Part shown: piece after piece, positions 36,128 to 45,295 of the stretch
Position numbering within the stretch: the first letter of the stretch is position 1
How the letters are laid out: each line of letters opens with the position of its first letter
Source: an uncultured Alphaproteobacteria bacterium
GTDB taxonomy: Bacteria > Pseudomonadota > Alphaproteobacteria > RF32 > CAG-239
Direction of reading: 5' to 3'
NCBI GenBank assembly: GCA_910585375.1
Contig: CAJUCZ010000015.1
Span: 1 to 46,371 of the forward strand
DNA length: 46,371 nucleotides
Notes under the pieces: generated by a model
What the model was told of the DNA's origin: nothing
Seen by the model: only the letters and a program-made list of their open reading frames with translations
The model's database searches: none
Position numbers and translations under genes: made by a program

Positions 36128-36222
36128 AATATGTAACGAATTAATAATTAATAAAAAAATTTAATTTCAAAGGCACTATAACATCAAAATAATATAATGC
36201 AACCTTTTTCTCACAGAAATAG

Positions 36223-36250
36223 AAAAGCCCCGCAACACTGTCCCGGGGCC
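36223..36250 (-). terminator. Terminator of the M29 peptidase gene
   Basis: On the minus strand GCCCCG (36249-36244) pairs with CGGGGC (36232-36227), then TTTT. Confidence 0.75.
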
Positions 36251-36257
36251 TGCATTG

Positions 36258-37382
36258 TTATTTCAGATTTTCCGGATTAAGACATTCCAGTTCTTTAATC
36301 ACAAACCTTCCGTCCTTGCGGATTAACACGTCATCAAACCAGATTTCGCCGCCGCCATATTCCGGCGTTTGAATCTGAACCAAATCCCAATGAATTGCTG
36401 ACTTGTTGCCATTGTCCATATCATCATAAGAATTGCCGATAGCCATATGAAAAGATCCGGAAATCTTTTCATCAAACAAAATGTCTAAAATCGGATGCGT
36501 AATATGCGGGTTAACCCCCAGCGCAAACTCACCCATATAACGGGAACCGGCATCCAAATCCAAAATTTTCTGAAAACGGGCGTCATTGGCCAAAGACTTG
36601 GCCTTGACAATTTTCCCGTCTTTAAATTCCAGCCGGATATTGGAGAAAAATTCACCGTTATACGTCGTGTCCGTATTAAACTGTACTACACCGTTGATTG
36701 AATTTTTAACCGGTGCGGAATAAACTTCGCCGTCCGGAATATTTCTGTCGCCAAAACACGGTTGTGCCCCTATTCCCTTAATCGAAAGCATCAAATCCGT
36801 CCCCGGCGCCTTAATATGGACTTTATCGGTTTTCTTCATCAACTTAGCCAACGGTTCCATAGCTTTTTTCATTTTCTTGTAATCAAGCAGGCAGGCGTTA
36901 AAATAAAAATCTTCAAACGCCCGCGTAGACATTTTTGAAGTTGCTGCCATCGTATTGTTCGGATAACGCAAAACACACCATTTTGTCTTGGGCACTCTAA
37001 GCGCATGATGAACAGGAATCATAAAATGCTTCTGATAAAGCGCCATTTGCTTTTCATTCACATCCGCAAGGGCAAAAAGGTCATCGGCACCGCGCAGGCC
37101 GATATAAGCCTGTGACTTTTCCATCAAACCGGCGTGAATTTTTCCGTATTCCTCAATTTGCTTGGCTGAAGCATTACTGATAAAATCGCGCACAAAAGCA
37201 TTGTCGTTAAACATATAAAAAGGCACGCCGCCGGCTTTTGTTGCCGCAATAATAAACTCGTCCAGCAAATCTCTTGTCGATTCGCCAAAAGCCTCGATAT
37301 AAATTGTTTCGCCTTTTTTCAGCTCTACCGAATTTTTGATAATATTTTCCGCCAACTGGCGCAATCTGTCATCTTTTCTCAT
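36258..37382 (-). CDS. M29-family metallo-aminopeptidase
   Basis: 374 residues, like thermophilic aminopeptidase T / AmpS. Metal-ligand regions visible: IPDGEVYSAPV (Glu), GEFALGVNPH (Glu), FDEKISGSFHMAIG (His) and SAIHWDLVQ (His and Asp). All five ligands of the dinuclear site appear to be kept, so it should be active, releasing N-terminal residues in the cytoplasm. The ATG at 37382 lies inside the end of the upstream gene (14-base overlap), pointing to translational coupling; weak ribosome site. In-frame ATGs at 37394 and 37406 are alternatives. Confidence 0.88.
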   Translation of the reverse strand: MRKDDRLRQLAENIIKNSVELKKGETIYIEAFGESTRDLLDEFIIAATKAGGVPFYMFNDNAFVRDFISNASAKQIEEYGKIHAGLMEKSQAYIGLRGADDLFALADVNEKQMALYQKHFMIPVHHALRVPKTKWCVLRYPNNTMAATSKMSTRAFEDFYFNACLLDYKKMKKAMEPLAKLMKKTDKVHIKAPGTDLMLSIKGIGAQPCFGDRNIPDGEVYSAPVKNSINGVVQFNTDTTYNGEFFSNIRLEFKDGKIVKAKSLANDARFQKILDLDAGSRYMGEFALGVNPHITHPILDILFDEKISGSFHMAIGNSYDDMDNGNKSAIHWDLVQIQTPEYGGGEIWFDDVLIRKDGRFVIKELECLNPENLK

Positions 37383-38106
37383 GTTCTGCCCCATATAAAA
37401 TTTCATTGTAAAGGCGAAAGACACATCGTTCTATATCTTCTTCACCGCCCTTTTCTTCTATTTTATATATAGGCTCTTCTGCCAACAAATCATTAACATC
37501 CAAATTTTTTTTTGCCAAAGTCATAAAAATTTTAACCTGCCGCCGTTGCTTTTGTAAAGCCAGAGCTTTCAACACCGCAGCACCGACAGCACAGGCAAAA
37601 CGCCCCTCGGCATAATAAAAAAGCGGCTTTTCGGTCTTCTCGCCTTTCCACGACATTTCCCAAAAACCATTGCGCAGCAAATTATACTCCAACCCCAAAT
37701 AAGTCAGCCTCTTAATCTCACAAAAAACTTCCTGATCATCATATTTTTCCGCCGGCTCGTTCACAATATCCCGAGCATAGCGCACAACATTGGCCAAAGC
37801 GGCATACGGCTTATAGAGTTCTTTCAAATTCTGCGGATTATTGCAAAGCAACACAATCTGTTCCAACATTTCTTCCGGCTCCGGCTGATACTTGTCAAAC
37901 ATATAAGTCCCTAATTCCAACCCCAGCGCAAACTGCAAAATTTCATCCGTCTTCATCGGTTTATTATTAAGGACGATCAGCAGATTTTTCTGATGCAGGT
38001 GCTTTTTCACCAGATTTTTTCCGATATCACACCAACATTCATCCCCTGCTTCCGGCAATCGGACGCTTTTCCCTTTTGCCTCTGCGGCAAATATGATCAT
38101 TACCAT
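37369..38106 (-). CDS. Truncated M17 (leucyl-aminopeptidase-like) protein lacking the catalytic core
   Basis: 245 residues. The segment ALGLELGTYMFDKYQPEPEEM followed by VVRYARDIVNEPAEKYDDQ matches the linker and start of the catalytic domain of leucyl aminopeptidases (A-x-G-x2-L-x2-Y-x-FD-x-Y, AR-(D/E)-LVNEPA). However, the later metal-binding NTDAEGR-type motif is absent and the protein ends ~110 residues after NEPA. It is probably a non-catalytic partner or a degenerate M17. AAGGAG six bases before the ATG at 38106 sets the start. It overlaps the M29 gene. Confidence 0.65.
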   Translation of the reverse strand: MVMIIFAAEAKGKSVRLPEAGDECWCDIGKNLVKKHLHQKNLLIVLNNKPMKTDEILQFALGLELGTYMFDKYQPEPEEMLEQIVLLCNNPQNLKELYKPYAALANVVRYARDIVNEPAEKYDDQEVFCEIKRLTYLGLEYNLLRNGFWEMSWKGEKTEKPLFYYAEGRFACAVGAAVLKALALQKQRRQVKIFMTLAKKNLDVNDLLAEEPIYKIEEKGGEEDIERCVFRLYNEILYGAEHEKR

Positions 38107-38223
38107 ATTGTTCTCCTTTGGCTTTACCGACAGTATAAAAGCCAAACAATAATAATTTATGAATATTGACAATCAGATCTTTTTTGTGCTAAATGAAGCC
38201 GTTGACAGAGAGAAGATAAAGCA

Positions 38224-39165
38224 ATGAATAACATTTATGCCCCGACTGAAGAAAATATCAAACGCGCTGCCGAAACAATTAAAAACGGCGGCTTGGTTGC
38301 AATTCCGACCGATACGGTCTACGGACTGGGCGCAGACGTTTACAATCCTAAAGCCGTCAGCAATATTTTTGCCGCCAAAGAACGTCCGTTTTTTGACCCT
38401 TTGATTTCACACATTGCCGATATAAACTTTCTGCCGGAATACGCTCAGACTGACAGCAGAGCTATGTATCTGGCGCGGCATTTTTGGCCGGGGCCGCTGA
38501 CTTTTGTTCTTAAACGCAAAGATAAAAATCATGTTCTGGATTTGGTCTGCTCCGGATTGCCTAACATTGCGGTCCGCATGCCCAACCATCCGGTAACATT
38601 GGAGCTTATCCGCCTTGCCAATACGCCGATTGCCGCTCCTTCAGCCAACAAATTCAAAACCGTATCGCCAACCACGGCCCAACACGTTCAGGACAGTTTG
38701 GGAAACAGGGTTGATATGATTCTGGATGGAGGAAATTGTAAAATCGGCGTAGAAACAACAATCATTGATCTGACGACCAAAGATATGGTCATGCTCCGTG
38801 CCGGCGGCCTGAGCAAAGAAGATATTGAAGCCTATACCGGAGAGAAGGTTCTGATTTCCGAAGGTTCTCCTGATAAACCAAGCGCCCCCGGCCAGCTTCT
38901 GAAACATTATGCGCCGGCACACAGCTTACGGATTAATGCCGAACGACCGCAGGAAAATGAATTCTATATCGGCTTCGGAAACGTTGATGCCGATCTAAAC
39001 TTAAGTCCGTCCGGCAATCTGAATGAAGCAGCTGCCAATCTCTTTGCTTACCTGCGCCTTGCCGACAGTCTGGCCGGAAATAAAAACATTGCCATGTCCC
39101 CCATTCCCGAACAAGGCTTGGGACTGGCTATCAATGACCGCATCCGCCGCGCCGCTTATAAATAG
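38224..39165 (+). CDS. L-threonylcarbamoyladenylate synthase (Sua5 type)
   Basis: Uses threonine, bicarbonate and ATP to make threonylcarbamoyl-AMP for the tRNA t6A modification. 313 residues: the YrdC domain (KNGGLVAIPTDTVYGLGAD, KERPFFDPL, FWPGPLTFVLKRK, PSANKFKTVSPTT) followed by the C-terminal Sua5 domain (SAPGQLLKHYAPAH). The linker and C-terminal domain separate it from the shorter TsaC. It is divergent from the M17-like gene and followed by the pyrimidine tract. Confidence 0.94.
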   Translation: MNNIYAPTEENIKRAAETIKNGGLVAIPTDTVYGLGADVYNPKAVSNIFAAKERPFFDPLISHIADINFLPEYAQTDSRAMYLARHFWPGPLTFVLKRKDKNHVLDLVCSGLPNIAVRMPNHPVTLELIRLANTPIAAPSANKFKTVSPTTAQHVQDSLGNRVDMILDGGNCKIGVETTIIDLTTKDMVMLRAGGLSKEDIEAYTGEKVLISEGSPDKPSAPGQLLKHYAPAHSLRINAERPQENEFYIGFGNVDADLNLSPSGNLNEAAANLFAYLRLADSLAGNKNIAMSPIPEQGLGLAINDRIRRAAYK

Positions 39166-39605
39166 CTTCAAATTCAGGTTCAATCTGTCACTATTTTCAG
39201 TCCCTTTTCTCTTTTTTTTCCTGTCTTTCACCTTCAACCCGGAATTTTTCCAATTTCCGCCCCTTTCCTCTTCACTTCCCAAGCTCTTTGCTGCCTTCAT
39301 CCCTTCCCTTTTCCGCTCCGCCTCCCCTCTCCCAGCTTTCCTGTCTCTCCCCGTCTTCGTTTGTTCTCCAGTCGCACATTTTTTTGCCCACCCCTGCCAC
39401 TCCTCAGTTCCCGTTCTCCTTCACCCCCATTTTCTCCCCTCTGCCCATAATACTTCCCTTTTTCTCTCCTCTGCCCTCTCCCTTACCGCCTTTTTTCCAC
39501 CCGCCTCACTCCTTTCCTTCTCCTCTTCCCCTTCCCCGCTACGCCCACCTTCTTTAGCCAAAATCCCCTTTGCTTTTCCTACCCTGCTGTCCAAAATATT
39601 CACCT
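39166..39605. repeat. G-poor pyrimidine-rich tract 1
   Basis: About 440 bases in which the + strand is almost only C and T with few A and very few G. Three blocks recur in the same order in the tract at the window end: 39411-39437 (26 of 27 bases equal to 46171-46197), 39445-39468 (identical to 46249-46272) and 39466-39489 (identical to 46348-46371). Open frames here are composition artefacts. It precedes the promoter of the cysteine-rich gene at 39791. Confidence 0.8.
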
Positions 39606-39621
39606 ATCTTTTCATGAGTGC

Positions 39622-39650
39622 TTGACATTGGTGTTTTCTTGTGGTATAGT
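39622..39650 (+). promoter_or_regulatory. Strong sigma70 promoter of the cysteine-rich gene
   Basis: TTGACA (39622-39627), 17-base spacer, TATAGT (39645-39650), a near-consensus promoter; transcription start expected near 39657. Confidence 0.85.
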
Positions 39651-39656
39651 GACATT

Positions 39657-39790
39657 AGTATTAACCATTCCGGGCACTGAGTTGCCCAGATAAAGAAAAA
39701 AGCAACGCGAAAGCTTTGGCACATTGTTGACAGACGATCGGGGCTTTTGTTGCCTCACCCGCTGGGTGCGTTTGCTTTGGGAGGAAGCCG
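39657..39790 (+). promoter_or_regulatory. Structured 5' leader
   Basis: About 134 bases with three predicted stems: GGGCA / TGCCC (39672-39676, 39683-39687); GCAAC with GTTGC plus AAAGC with GCTTT (39702-39714 with 39743-39753); and CACCC / GGGTG (39756-39760, 39764-39768). GGGAGG (39779-39784) follows just before the ATG. No known riboswitch class is recognised. Confidence 0.6.
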
Positions 39791-41077
39791 ATGAAAAACA
39801 TTAACAGAAATATGCTACACATGAAACTAAACTCTGCGGTATCAGTCTTTGCTGTGGCCGCTGCTTTCTCGGTCTTCCTCCCGCCTTCTTCCGCCTTTGC
39901 AGGTGTCTGCTTCCTGCCTGATTGTCAGGATGAAGACGTGATGAACGGCGGTGGCGGGAACATGAATATGAACGAAGATACTGCCTTTTGTGAAAGCAAA
40001 GGCTTTACCTATTATGCTTCAGGTAAATGTCCGCAGTATTATGCTAAAGTTGCGGAATGTAACCGGGATGACCATTATCTTAAATGCGATGCTCAGACTT
40101 GGTGTAAGCAAAACGGATATAATACAACATCATGTTCTATCCCGAACTATGTTGACCAGCCCTGTCCTAGTTACGGTTCCCTTTACAAAGGTTGTAAAAG
40201 AGACAATGACCGGGCTTGTAAGGAAACCGGTTTTACCAAAACCTGTCCGTCAGGTCAGAAGCTTAAAAAGAACTCCGGCCGCTGCTCCTATGATTCTTCC
40301 TACGGAACATGTTGCAAGCCGTCCGGTTGTCCGGCTTATACGTCTTTAACCTCTTCATCCTATGGAACAAACGGTACCGATGGCTGCGAGTATGCCTGCT
40401 ACTACACCTGCAACATGAACTGTCCGTCTGGCACATCAACATCAAACCCCGGAGGTTGTGGCGGGTCGACCCGTAACGGATGCGGAACAAAAACATGTTA
40501 TTATCCTTATCAATCATGCTGCACACCAAGCTGTACAAATCAGTCCGGATGTTCTTGCGGTACAACTACAGTTTCTGACGGTTGTGGCGGAACCTGTACA
40601 AGATGTGCATCTTGCTGTAACTCATCTTCTTCTAACTGGTGCTCCGTTCATTCAACCTGCCATGGTGATTGCTGTACGGATGGGTCTATTGAATCTTGTG
40701 ACACGCGTTGTGGCGGTTCAGGGTGCTCTTCCGGAGGAGGCGGAAGTTCTGGTGGTGGATCCGGAGGTGGAGGCAGCTCCGGTGGCTCCAGCAGTAGCAA
40801 CAACTGTTCGGGCTACCGTTATGCTACCCTTTCCGGCAGCCCGGCCGGATGTGGTAACGGAGGTTCGATCCAAGGAAAATACTGGGCCGTTACGCAAACT
40901 TCGACAGCAGAAGAATGCCGTTGCGGCAGCACAATCAAACCTCTTGGCGGCGGCGTTCCCGGCTACGCTTGCGGAACAGTTCATTATGATGGGTATATGT
41001 CCTGTGACCAGGCTAAAAGCCAAACATCATGTCCCAGCGGCACATTTAACACCGGACAAAGCTGCAGCTGTTGCTAA
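39791..41077 (+). CDS. Cysteine-rich secreted protein with FLPD motif and Gly/Ser linker
   Basis: 428 residues. A longer-than-usual signal peptide (about 37 residues, ending SSAFAG) is followed by VCFLPDC, matching VTFLPDW of the protein at 24976, then an acidic/Gly/Met stretch. After that come many cysteines in short pairs (CKPSGCPAY, CCTPSCTNQSGCSC, CCNSSS, CGGSGC). A flexible Gly/Ser linker of ~30 residues lies near residue 310-345, and a final domain ends CSCC. Over 60 cysteines imply dense disulfides outside the cytoplasm. No enzyme motif. It has its own strong promoter and leader, and a terminator follows. Confidence 0.87.
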   Translation: MKNINRNMLHMKLNSAVSVFAVAAAFSVFLPPSSAFAGVCFLPDCQDEDVMNGGGGNMNMNEDTAFCESKGFTYYASGKCPQYYAKVAECNRDDHYLKCDAQTWCKQNGYNTTSCSIPNYVDQPCPSYGSLYKGCKRDNDRACKETGFTKTCPSGQKLKKNSGRCSYDSSYGTCCKPSGCPAYTSLTSSSYGTNGTDGCEYACYYTCNMNCPSGTSTSNPGGCGGSTRNGCGTKTCYYPYQSCCTPSCTNQSGCSCGTTTVSDGCGGTCTRCASCCNSSSSNWCSVHSTCHGDCCTDGSIESCDTRCGGSGCSSGGGGSSGGGSGGGGSSGGSSSSNNCSGYRYATLSGSPAGCGNGGSIQGKYWAVTQTSTAEECRCGSTIKPLGGGVPGYACGTVHYDGYMSCDQAKSQTSCPSGTFNTGQSCSCC

Positions 41078-41082
41078 ACAAC

Positions 41083-41115
41083 AAAAACCTCTCTGTTTCC
41101 AGAGAGGTTTTTCTT
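41083..41115 (+). terminator. Terminator of the cysteine-rich gene
   Basis: 13-bp perfect stem (41083-41095 with 41100-41112), TTTC loop, T-rich tail. Confidence 0.88.
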
Positions 41116-41217
41116 TTTATCAAACACATACAAATCAAAATTATCGCTTAAGTCTAAAATATTCTCTGGCATTTTTATATTTTCCCGTTTAAGATAACCG
41201 TAAGATGAGGCGACAAA

Positions 41218-41955
41218 ATGATAGAATATACCAACGACTATTTATTGGATAAGAAAGTAAAAATTTTTCAGCCTGTGAACGGATACCGCGCTTCTACCGA
41301 TGCGGTACTTCTCTCCTCGCTGGTTCGGATAAAAAACGGCGACGGCATTCTGGATGTCGGCTCCGGCACCGGCGCCATATCCCTCTGTCTGGCACATCGC
41401 CTGCAAAACTTGAATCCGCAGATTACCGGACTGGAGATCCAACCCGAACTGGCAGAGCTCTCCAACGCCAGCGCACAGGCAAACGGTTTTTCTGCCCGCT
41501 TTCTCAACTGTGACATTCGGCAAAAAATCTCCGGATTAAACGGCGGCAGCTTTGACCATGTCATCACCAATCCGCCTTATGCCGAAAAAGACATGCCCTC
41601 CCCTTACACCGGAAAAGCCACGGCTCATAATTTCAGTGATTTTACTTTAACGGCCTGGATAAACTTCTGCCTCAGGATGACAAAACCGCAGGGATATTTT
41701 TACATTATCAACCGCGCTGAAGCCATTGATGAAATTTTAGCTGCCGTGCACAAAAAAACCGGTGATATTCAAATCATTCCGGTATTTTCCAAGCCGCGGC
41801 AAAATGCCAAACGGATTATGATTATCGCCCGCAAAGCCAGCCGTTCTCCGGCCATTATTCATCAGGGAATTACAATCCATACGCCCAACGGAACCTACAC
41901 CCCGCAGGCACAAAACATTTTGCGCAAAGGCGCCGGATTTTTTGAATCGGATTAA
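41218..41955 (+). CDS. TrmN6/YfiC-like methyltransferase
   Basis: 245 residues. A class I SAM methyltransferase: ILDVGSGTGAISLCLA (SAM motif I), GLEIQPELAELSNASA (motif II) and the amino-N catalytic motif TNPPY (about residues 119-123). The N-terminal QPVNGYRASTDAVLL segment is typical of the tRNA1(Val) adenine-37 N6-methyltransferase group. Substrate specificity is inferred from the family. The stop codon overlaps the stop of the convergent PAS gene. Confidence 0.85.
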   Translation: MIEYTNDYLLDKKVKIFQPVNGYRASTDAVLLSSLVRIKNGDGILDVGSGTGAISLCLAHRLQNLNPQITGLEIQPELAELSNASAQANGFSARFLNCDIRQKISGLNGGSFDHVITNPPYAEKDMPSPYTGKATAHNFSDFTLTAWINFCLRMTKPQGYFYIINRAEAIDEILAAVHKKTGDIQIIPVFSKPRQNAKRIMIIARKASRSPAIIHQGITIHTPNGTYTPQAQNILRKGAGFFESD

Positions 41956-43139
41956 TTAACCGTTGCCGGCGGCTCGTCTTCTTCACTGAAAACCGAAATT
42001 CCGCCGCCTTTTTCCTGAGATTTTTTGGTAGCTTTAATTGTCTGTTCCAAAAGCTTTTTGGCAGATTTGGCAACTGTCGGAAAAATCCCCACGCCGATAC
42101 TCGTGTTTACATTGTGCTCAGTAATATTATCACTGACGCCTTCCATAAAAATGGCATTAAGCTTGCGCAATTCCAAGTCCAAATCTCCCATGCTGGAAAT
42201 ATCATTCATCATAATCCAGAATTCATAAGCCATCCCGCGGGCAACCGTATAATTCTTCTTCAAAGAAAGCACCAGTTTGGAAGCCAGCTTTTTCAAAACA
42301 AAATCAGCAATGCCCTGCTGCCGCAACACAAAAATATTGTCAATTGAAACGGCAATCACCGCAACCATATTTTTTCGCAGACGGGAATCTTTATAATTCT
42401 CATAATTAATTGCCATTTGAACCCGATCTTCAAATAAATAAAAACTGGGCAAACCGGTCACTTCGTCATATAAACTCAACACCGCCGTTTTTTCTGTCGT
42501 CCGTTCCTGAAGGCCTTTACCGGCATCAAACCTGTCCTGCCCGATTAAAATAAAAGAAAAACGTCTGGCATCGGGCAAATAAATCGCTTCCAGTCCGACG
42601 TTATAAAGTTTTCCGTTTTTAGACTTGAGATCTGCGTTCACTTTTTTGCCGTCCGTCAGCATCACGCCGATATTTTCGGCCAGCCGGTTCCAGTCCCCTT
42701 CTGCGACAAAACTGAAAAAATTCTGCCCGACAATCTCATTTTCTCCGGCTTCCAGAATCTTTTGCATTGTCTCATTGGCATACTCAATCTTATCATCACT
42801 GACTATCACAACCGGCCGCTCGGAATTTGAAAAGAATTTTTTTATAATGTCATCCAGCCGGACATCCGCTTCTCTAATAAAATCATCTCGTCCGGCAGTA
42901 TTTTCTTCCCCGTCAGCATCTTCTTCCACAGGGCTTTGGGGAATATATTGCTTAATCTCGGCCATCTGAACAAACGGTTCAACGGCTTCCAAAACAGAAG
43001 TGTCTATAGCAGCATTTGAAGAGACAGAAGCACTGCCGGTGGCTGTTGCCGGTTGATTTATAAAGGGAGTAGTCTCGCTGATACCCTCAAGGTAGTCAGG
43101 AGAAATATTCTCCAAGGTATCAAAATTTTGTTTATTCAT
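41952..43139 (-). CDS. PAS domain protein with degenerate GGDEF domain
   Basis: 395 residues. A disordered N-terminal part (~1-95) is followed by a PAS domain (about 100-205: VVIVSDDKIEYANETMQKI, IVGQNFFSFV). Then comes a diguanylate-cyclase-like domain starting at DEVTGLPSFYLFEDR, whose active-site position reads RGMAYEF instead of RLGGDEF. The first three catalytic loop residues are lost, so c-di-GMP synthesis is unlikely; it may still bind a nucleotide or a protein partner. A final low-complexity tail follows. It is divergent (137 bases) from the pseudokinase gene. Confidence 0.82.
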   Translation of the reverse strand: MNKQNFDTLENISPDYLEGISETTPFINQPATATGSASVSSNAAIDTSVLEAVEPFVQMAEIKQYIPQSPVEEDADGEENTAGRDDFIREADVRLDDIIKKFFSNSERPVVIVSDDKIEYANETMQKILEAGENEIVGQNFFSFVAEGDWNRLAENIGVMLTDGKKVNADLKSKNGKLYNVGLEAIYLPDARRFSFILIGQDRFDAGKGLQERTTEKTAVLSLYDEVTGLPSFYLFEDRVQMAINYENYKDSRLRKNMVAVIAVSIDNIFVLRQQGIADFVLKKLASKLVLSLKKNYTVARGMAYEFWIMMNDISSMGDLDLELRKLNAIFMEGVSDNITEHNVNTSIGVGIFPTVAKSAKKLLEQTIKATKKSQEKGGGISVFSEEDEPPATVN

Positions 43140-43276
43140 TCATACAAACCACATCATATTGGTACTCACTGAATATATATCCGCAAATTTTAAAATTCAA
43201 TTAATAAAATATTTGCTGTTTATTAACATTCTTGTTTTATAGTGAAAATGAATTTGTATATACAAGAGAGCAAGCC

Positions 43277-45295
43277 ATGGCTGAAGAAGAAATAAAAACA
43301 ACCGGGGTAGAAAACTCCGGTGATAATGAAAATAACGGCATCTTATTAAAAGAACGCTATGAAATTGATTACGGCAAACCATTACCGGAACATGATACTA
43401 ATGGCGCCAAGGCTTATGCCGTTACAGACAAAATCAGCCCAAGCCGGCGGCTTTTTGCATTGATTTGCAGCAATGACACTTCCGCCCGAATTTCTTTGCT
43501 TCCGCATTTAAAATCTATGGAACACCCAAGCGTCTTAAAATTGATTGAATATGGCATTGTCAACTACACGCCGCAACGCTCCCGCAACATGGCTCTGATT
43601 TATCAGATGCCGAACGGGCCGAAAGCCTCTGTCTTTGACAGTACCGATTTTTCATGGAAAAAAGAGCCCGAAAAATTCAAACGGGCTTTGCTGTCTTTGC
43701 TTGCCGGTATTGAAGCCTTGAAGGGCTACGGCATTACTCACCGTTCCGTCCGCATAAATAATATATATTTTAAGGACGATAACAAGACGGAACTGGTACT
43801 CGGCGACTGCATGGCCGCTTTTCCGGCTTTCTACCAGCCCCCTGCTTATGAAACCATTGAAAGCCTGATGGCACAAAAAGAAGGTCGCGGCGAAGGTAAC
43901 GATAAAAATGACATTTACGCCGCCGGTGTCGTATTGCTTTCGCTGATTTTTCAAAAAGAAATCCTGCCGGAAATCTCGGCACCGGAAATACTCAGAACAA
44001 AATTAAAAAAAGGCTCTTTTCTTGCCTTATCCAGCGAGGACAAACTGCCCTCTTCCTACATCGCCTTATTCCGCGGAATGCTGGCCGACCTGCCGGAAAA
44101 CCGCTGGGATTATCTGCAATGCTACAATTTTATGGAAGGAAAAAACAACACCTTCATCACCCACGGCGGTATAGAAAATTCCAAACGCGCTCTGAGTATC
44201 AACGGTGACAAACATTACACCAACGCCGATGCTGCAATGGCGTTGCAAAATTCTCCGACTGAAGCCAAAGAGCTTATTGCTTCAGGAAAGCTTCAGGACT
44301 GGATCAAAAGCGGTCTGGAAGATGAAAAATTATATAATCAGGTGGAAAAAATCATTGCTCAGGACAAAGACAAAATTCCTTTCAGCATTATGTTAAGCAA
44401 AATCTGCATCCTGATTAACCCTGCCGCGCCGATTCGCCTGGGCGACATTTCCGTTTTTCCGGACGGTACACCCAAAGCCATATTTTACGGGCTGAAAAAC
44501 CGTCAGGATATGAAAGTTTATAACGACCTTTTCAGTTATGACCTTATCAAATTCTGGTATTTGGAACAAAACAACTCCCGTTCGCCGGCCAATGCCGGGG
44601 AATTTAAGGTTTATATCAACCGGCAGGATTACGGTTACGGCATTGAGCGTATCATGTACGATTTTGATAATGACCTTCCCTGCACCAGCCCGCTTCTCGG
44701 CAATGAACTGGCAATTTCTCTGACCCAGATTGTCAAAGCTCTGGATAACACCTACGCGGTTTCCAAACCGTCCGGCTTGCCGATAGACAAGACAATTATC
44801 GCTTATCTGCGCTGCAAAATGGGCAAAAAAATTGACGGCATCATTATCGACCTGAACTCCAAACTGGAACACATTCAAATCAGTGCCGTCCTGCGCTTAT
44901 ATACCAGCATCCAAAGCAAATACGGCCCGGCACAACTTTCGCACCTTTGCCAGTGGATGATAAACATTTGCAAACCGCTGATAAAACAATATCGCAACCT
45001 CAAATACCAAAAGTTTTTGGAAAGAGAAGTCATTAAAGTCGCCAAAGGCGGCAAACTTATGGAAATCCACCGGATATTGGAAGATTCGGAAGCCAAAGAC
45101 AATGATAAAAAACAATTCAACCGTGCTGTTTCGGAAATCAATATGCTGCTTTCGGCCAAAAGCCGGATTTTGACTCGGGGAACGCGTCAGGACGAAGAAG
45201 CCAAAGAACTTGCCTTAAAATTCGCCGTCATATTGTCCATTTTTGCAATGATTGCTTCTTTTGTCATTAACCTCATTTTCTGGATATTAAACTGA
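43277..45295 (+). CDS. Membrane-anchored pseudokinase
   Basis: 672 residues. Residues ~25-280 have the layout of a Ser/Thr kinase: a beta3 strand (RLFALICSN) without the ATP-binding Lys, a conserved HPSVLKLIEYGIV segment, a catalytic loop HRSVRINN (155-162) with Ser in place of the catalytic Asp, a DFG position reading DCM, and the helix-F motif NDIYAAGVVLLSLIF. Catalysis is therefore unlikely. The ~350-residue middle region is mixed, and the protein ends in a single membrane helix (about 648-671), placing the kinase-like part in the cytoplasm. AAGAGAG six bases upstream sets the start at 43277. It overlaps the next gene by one base (TGATG). Confidence 0.8.
   Translation: MAEEEIKTTGVENSGDNENNGILLKERYEIDYGKPLPEHDTNGAKAYAVTDKISPSRRLFALICSNDTSARISLLPHLKSMEHPSVLKLIEYGIVNYTPQRSRNMALIYQMPNGPKASVFDSTDFSWKKEPEKFKRALLSLLAGIEALKGYGITHRSVRINNIYFKDDNKTELVLGDCMAAFPAFYQPPAYETIESLMAQKEGRGEGNDKNDIYAAGVVLLSLIFQKEILPEISAPEILRTKLKKGSFLALSSEDKLPSSYIALFRGMLADLPENRWDYLQCYNFMEGKNNTFITHGGIENSKRALSINGDKHYTNADAAMALQNSPTEAKELIASGKLQDWIKSGLEDEKLYNQVEKIIAQDKDKIPFSIMLSKICILINPAAPIRLGDISVFPDGTPKAIFYGLKNRQDMKVYNDLFSYDLIKFWYLEQNNSRSPANAGEFKVYINRQDYGYGIERIMYDFDNDLPCTSPLLGNELAISLTQIVKALDNTYAVSKPSGLPIDKTIIAYLRCKMGKKIDGIIIDLNSKLEHIQISAVLRLYTSIQSKYGPAQLSHLCQWMINICKPLIKQYRNLKYQKFLEREVIKVAKGGKLMEIHRILEDSEAKDNDKKQFNRAVSEINMLLSAKSRILTRGTRQDEEAKELALKFAVILSIFAMIASFVINLIFWILN

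Noticed and set aside
39023..39625. Open frames of 200, 89 and 60 residues in the pyrimidine tract
   Set aside because: Low-complexity Ser/Pro/Phe/Leu or Lys/Glu/Arg sequence expected from G-poor DNA; no ribosome site, overlap with the end of Sua5.
39672..39768. c-di-GMP-I or cobalamin riboswitch in the leader
   Set aside because: Short look-alike pieces (ACGCGAAAGC, GGCACTGAG) are present, but the conserved core of neither class is.
40458..41192. 244-residue open frame overlapping the cysteine-rich gene
   Set aside because: Shifted-frame shadow of the cysteine-rich gene at 39791; it runs through that gene's terminator and lacks a ribosome site.
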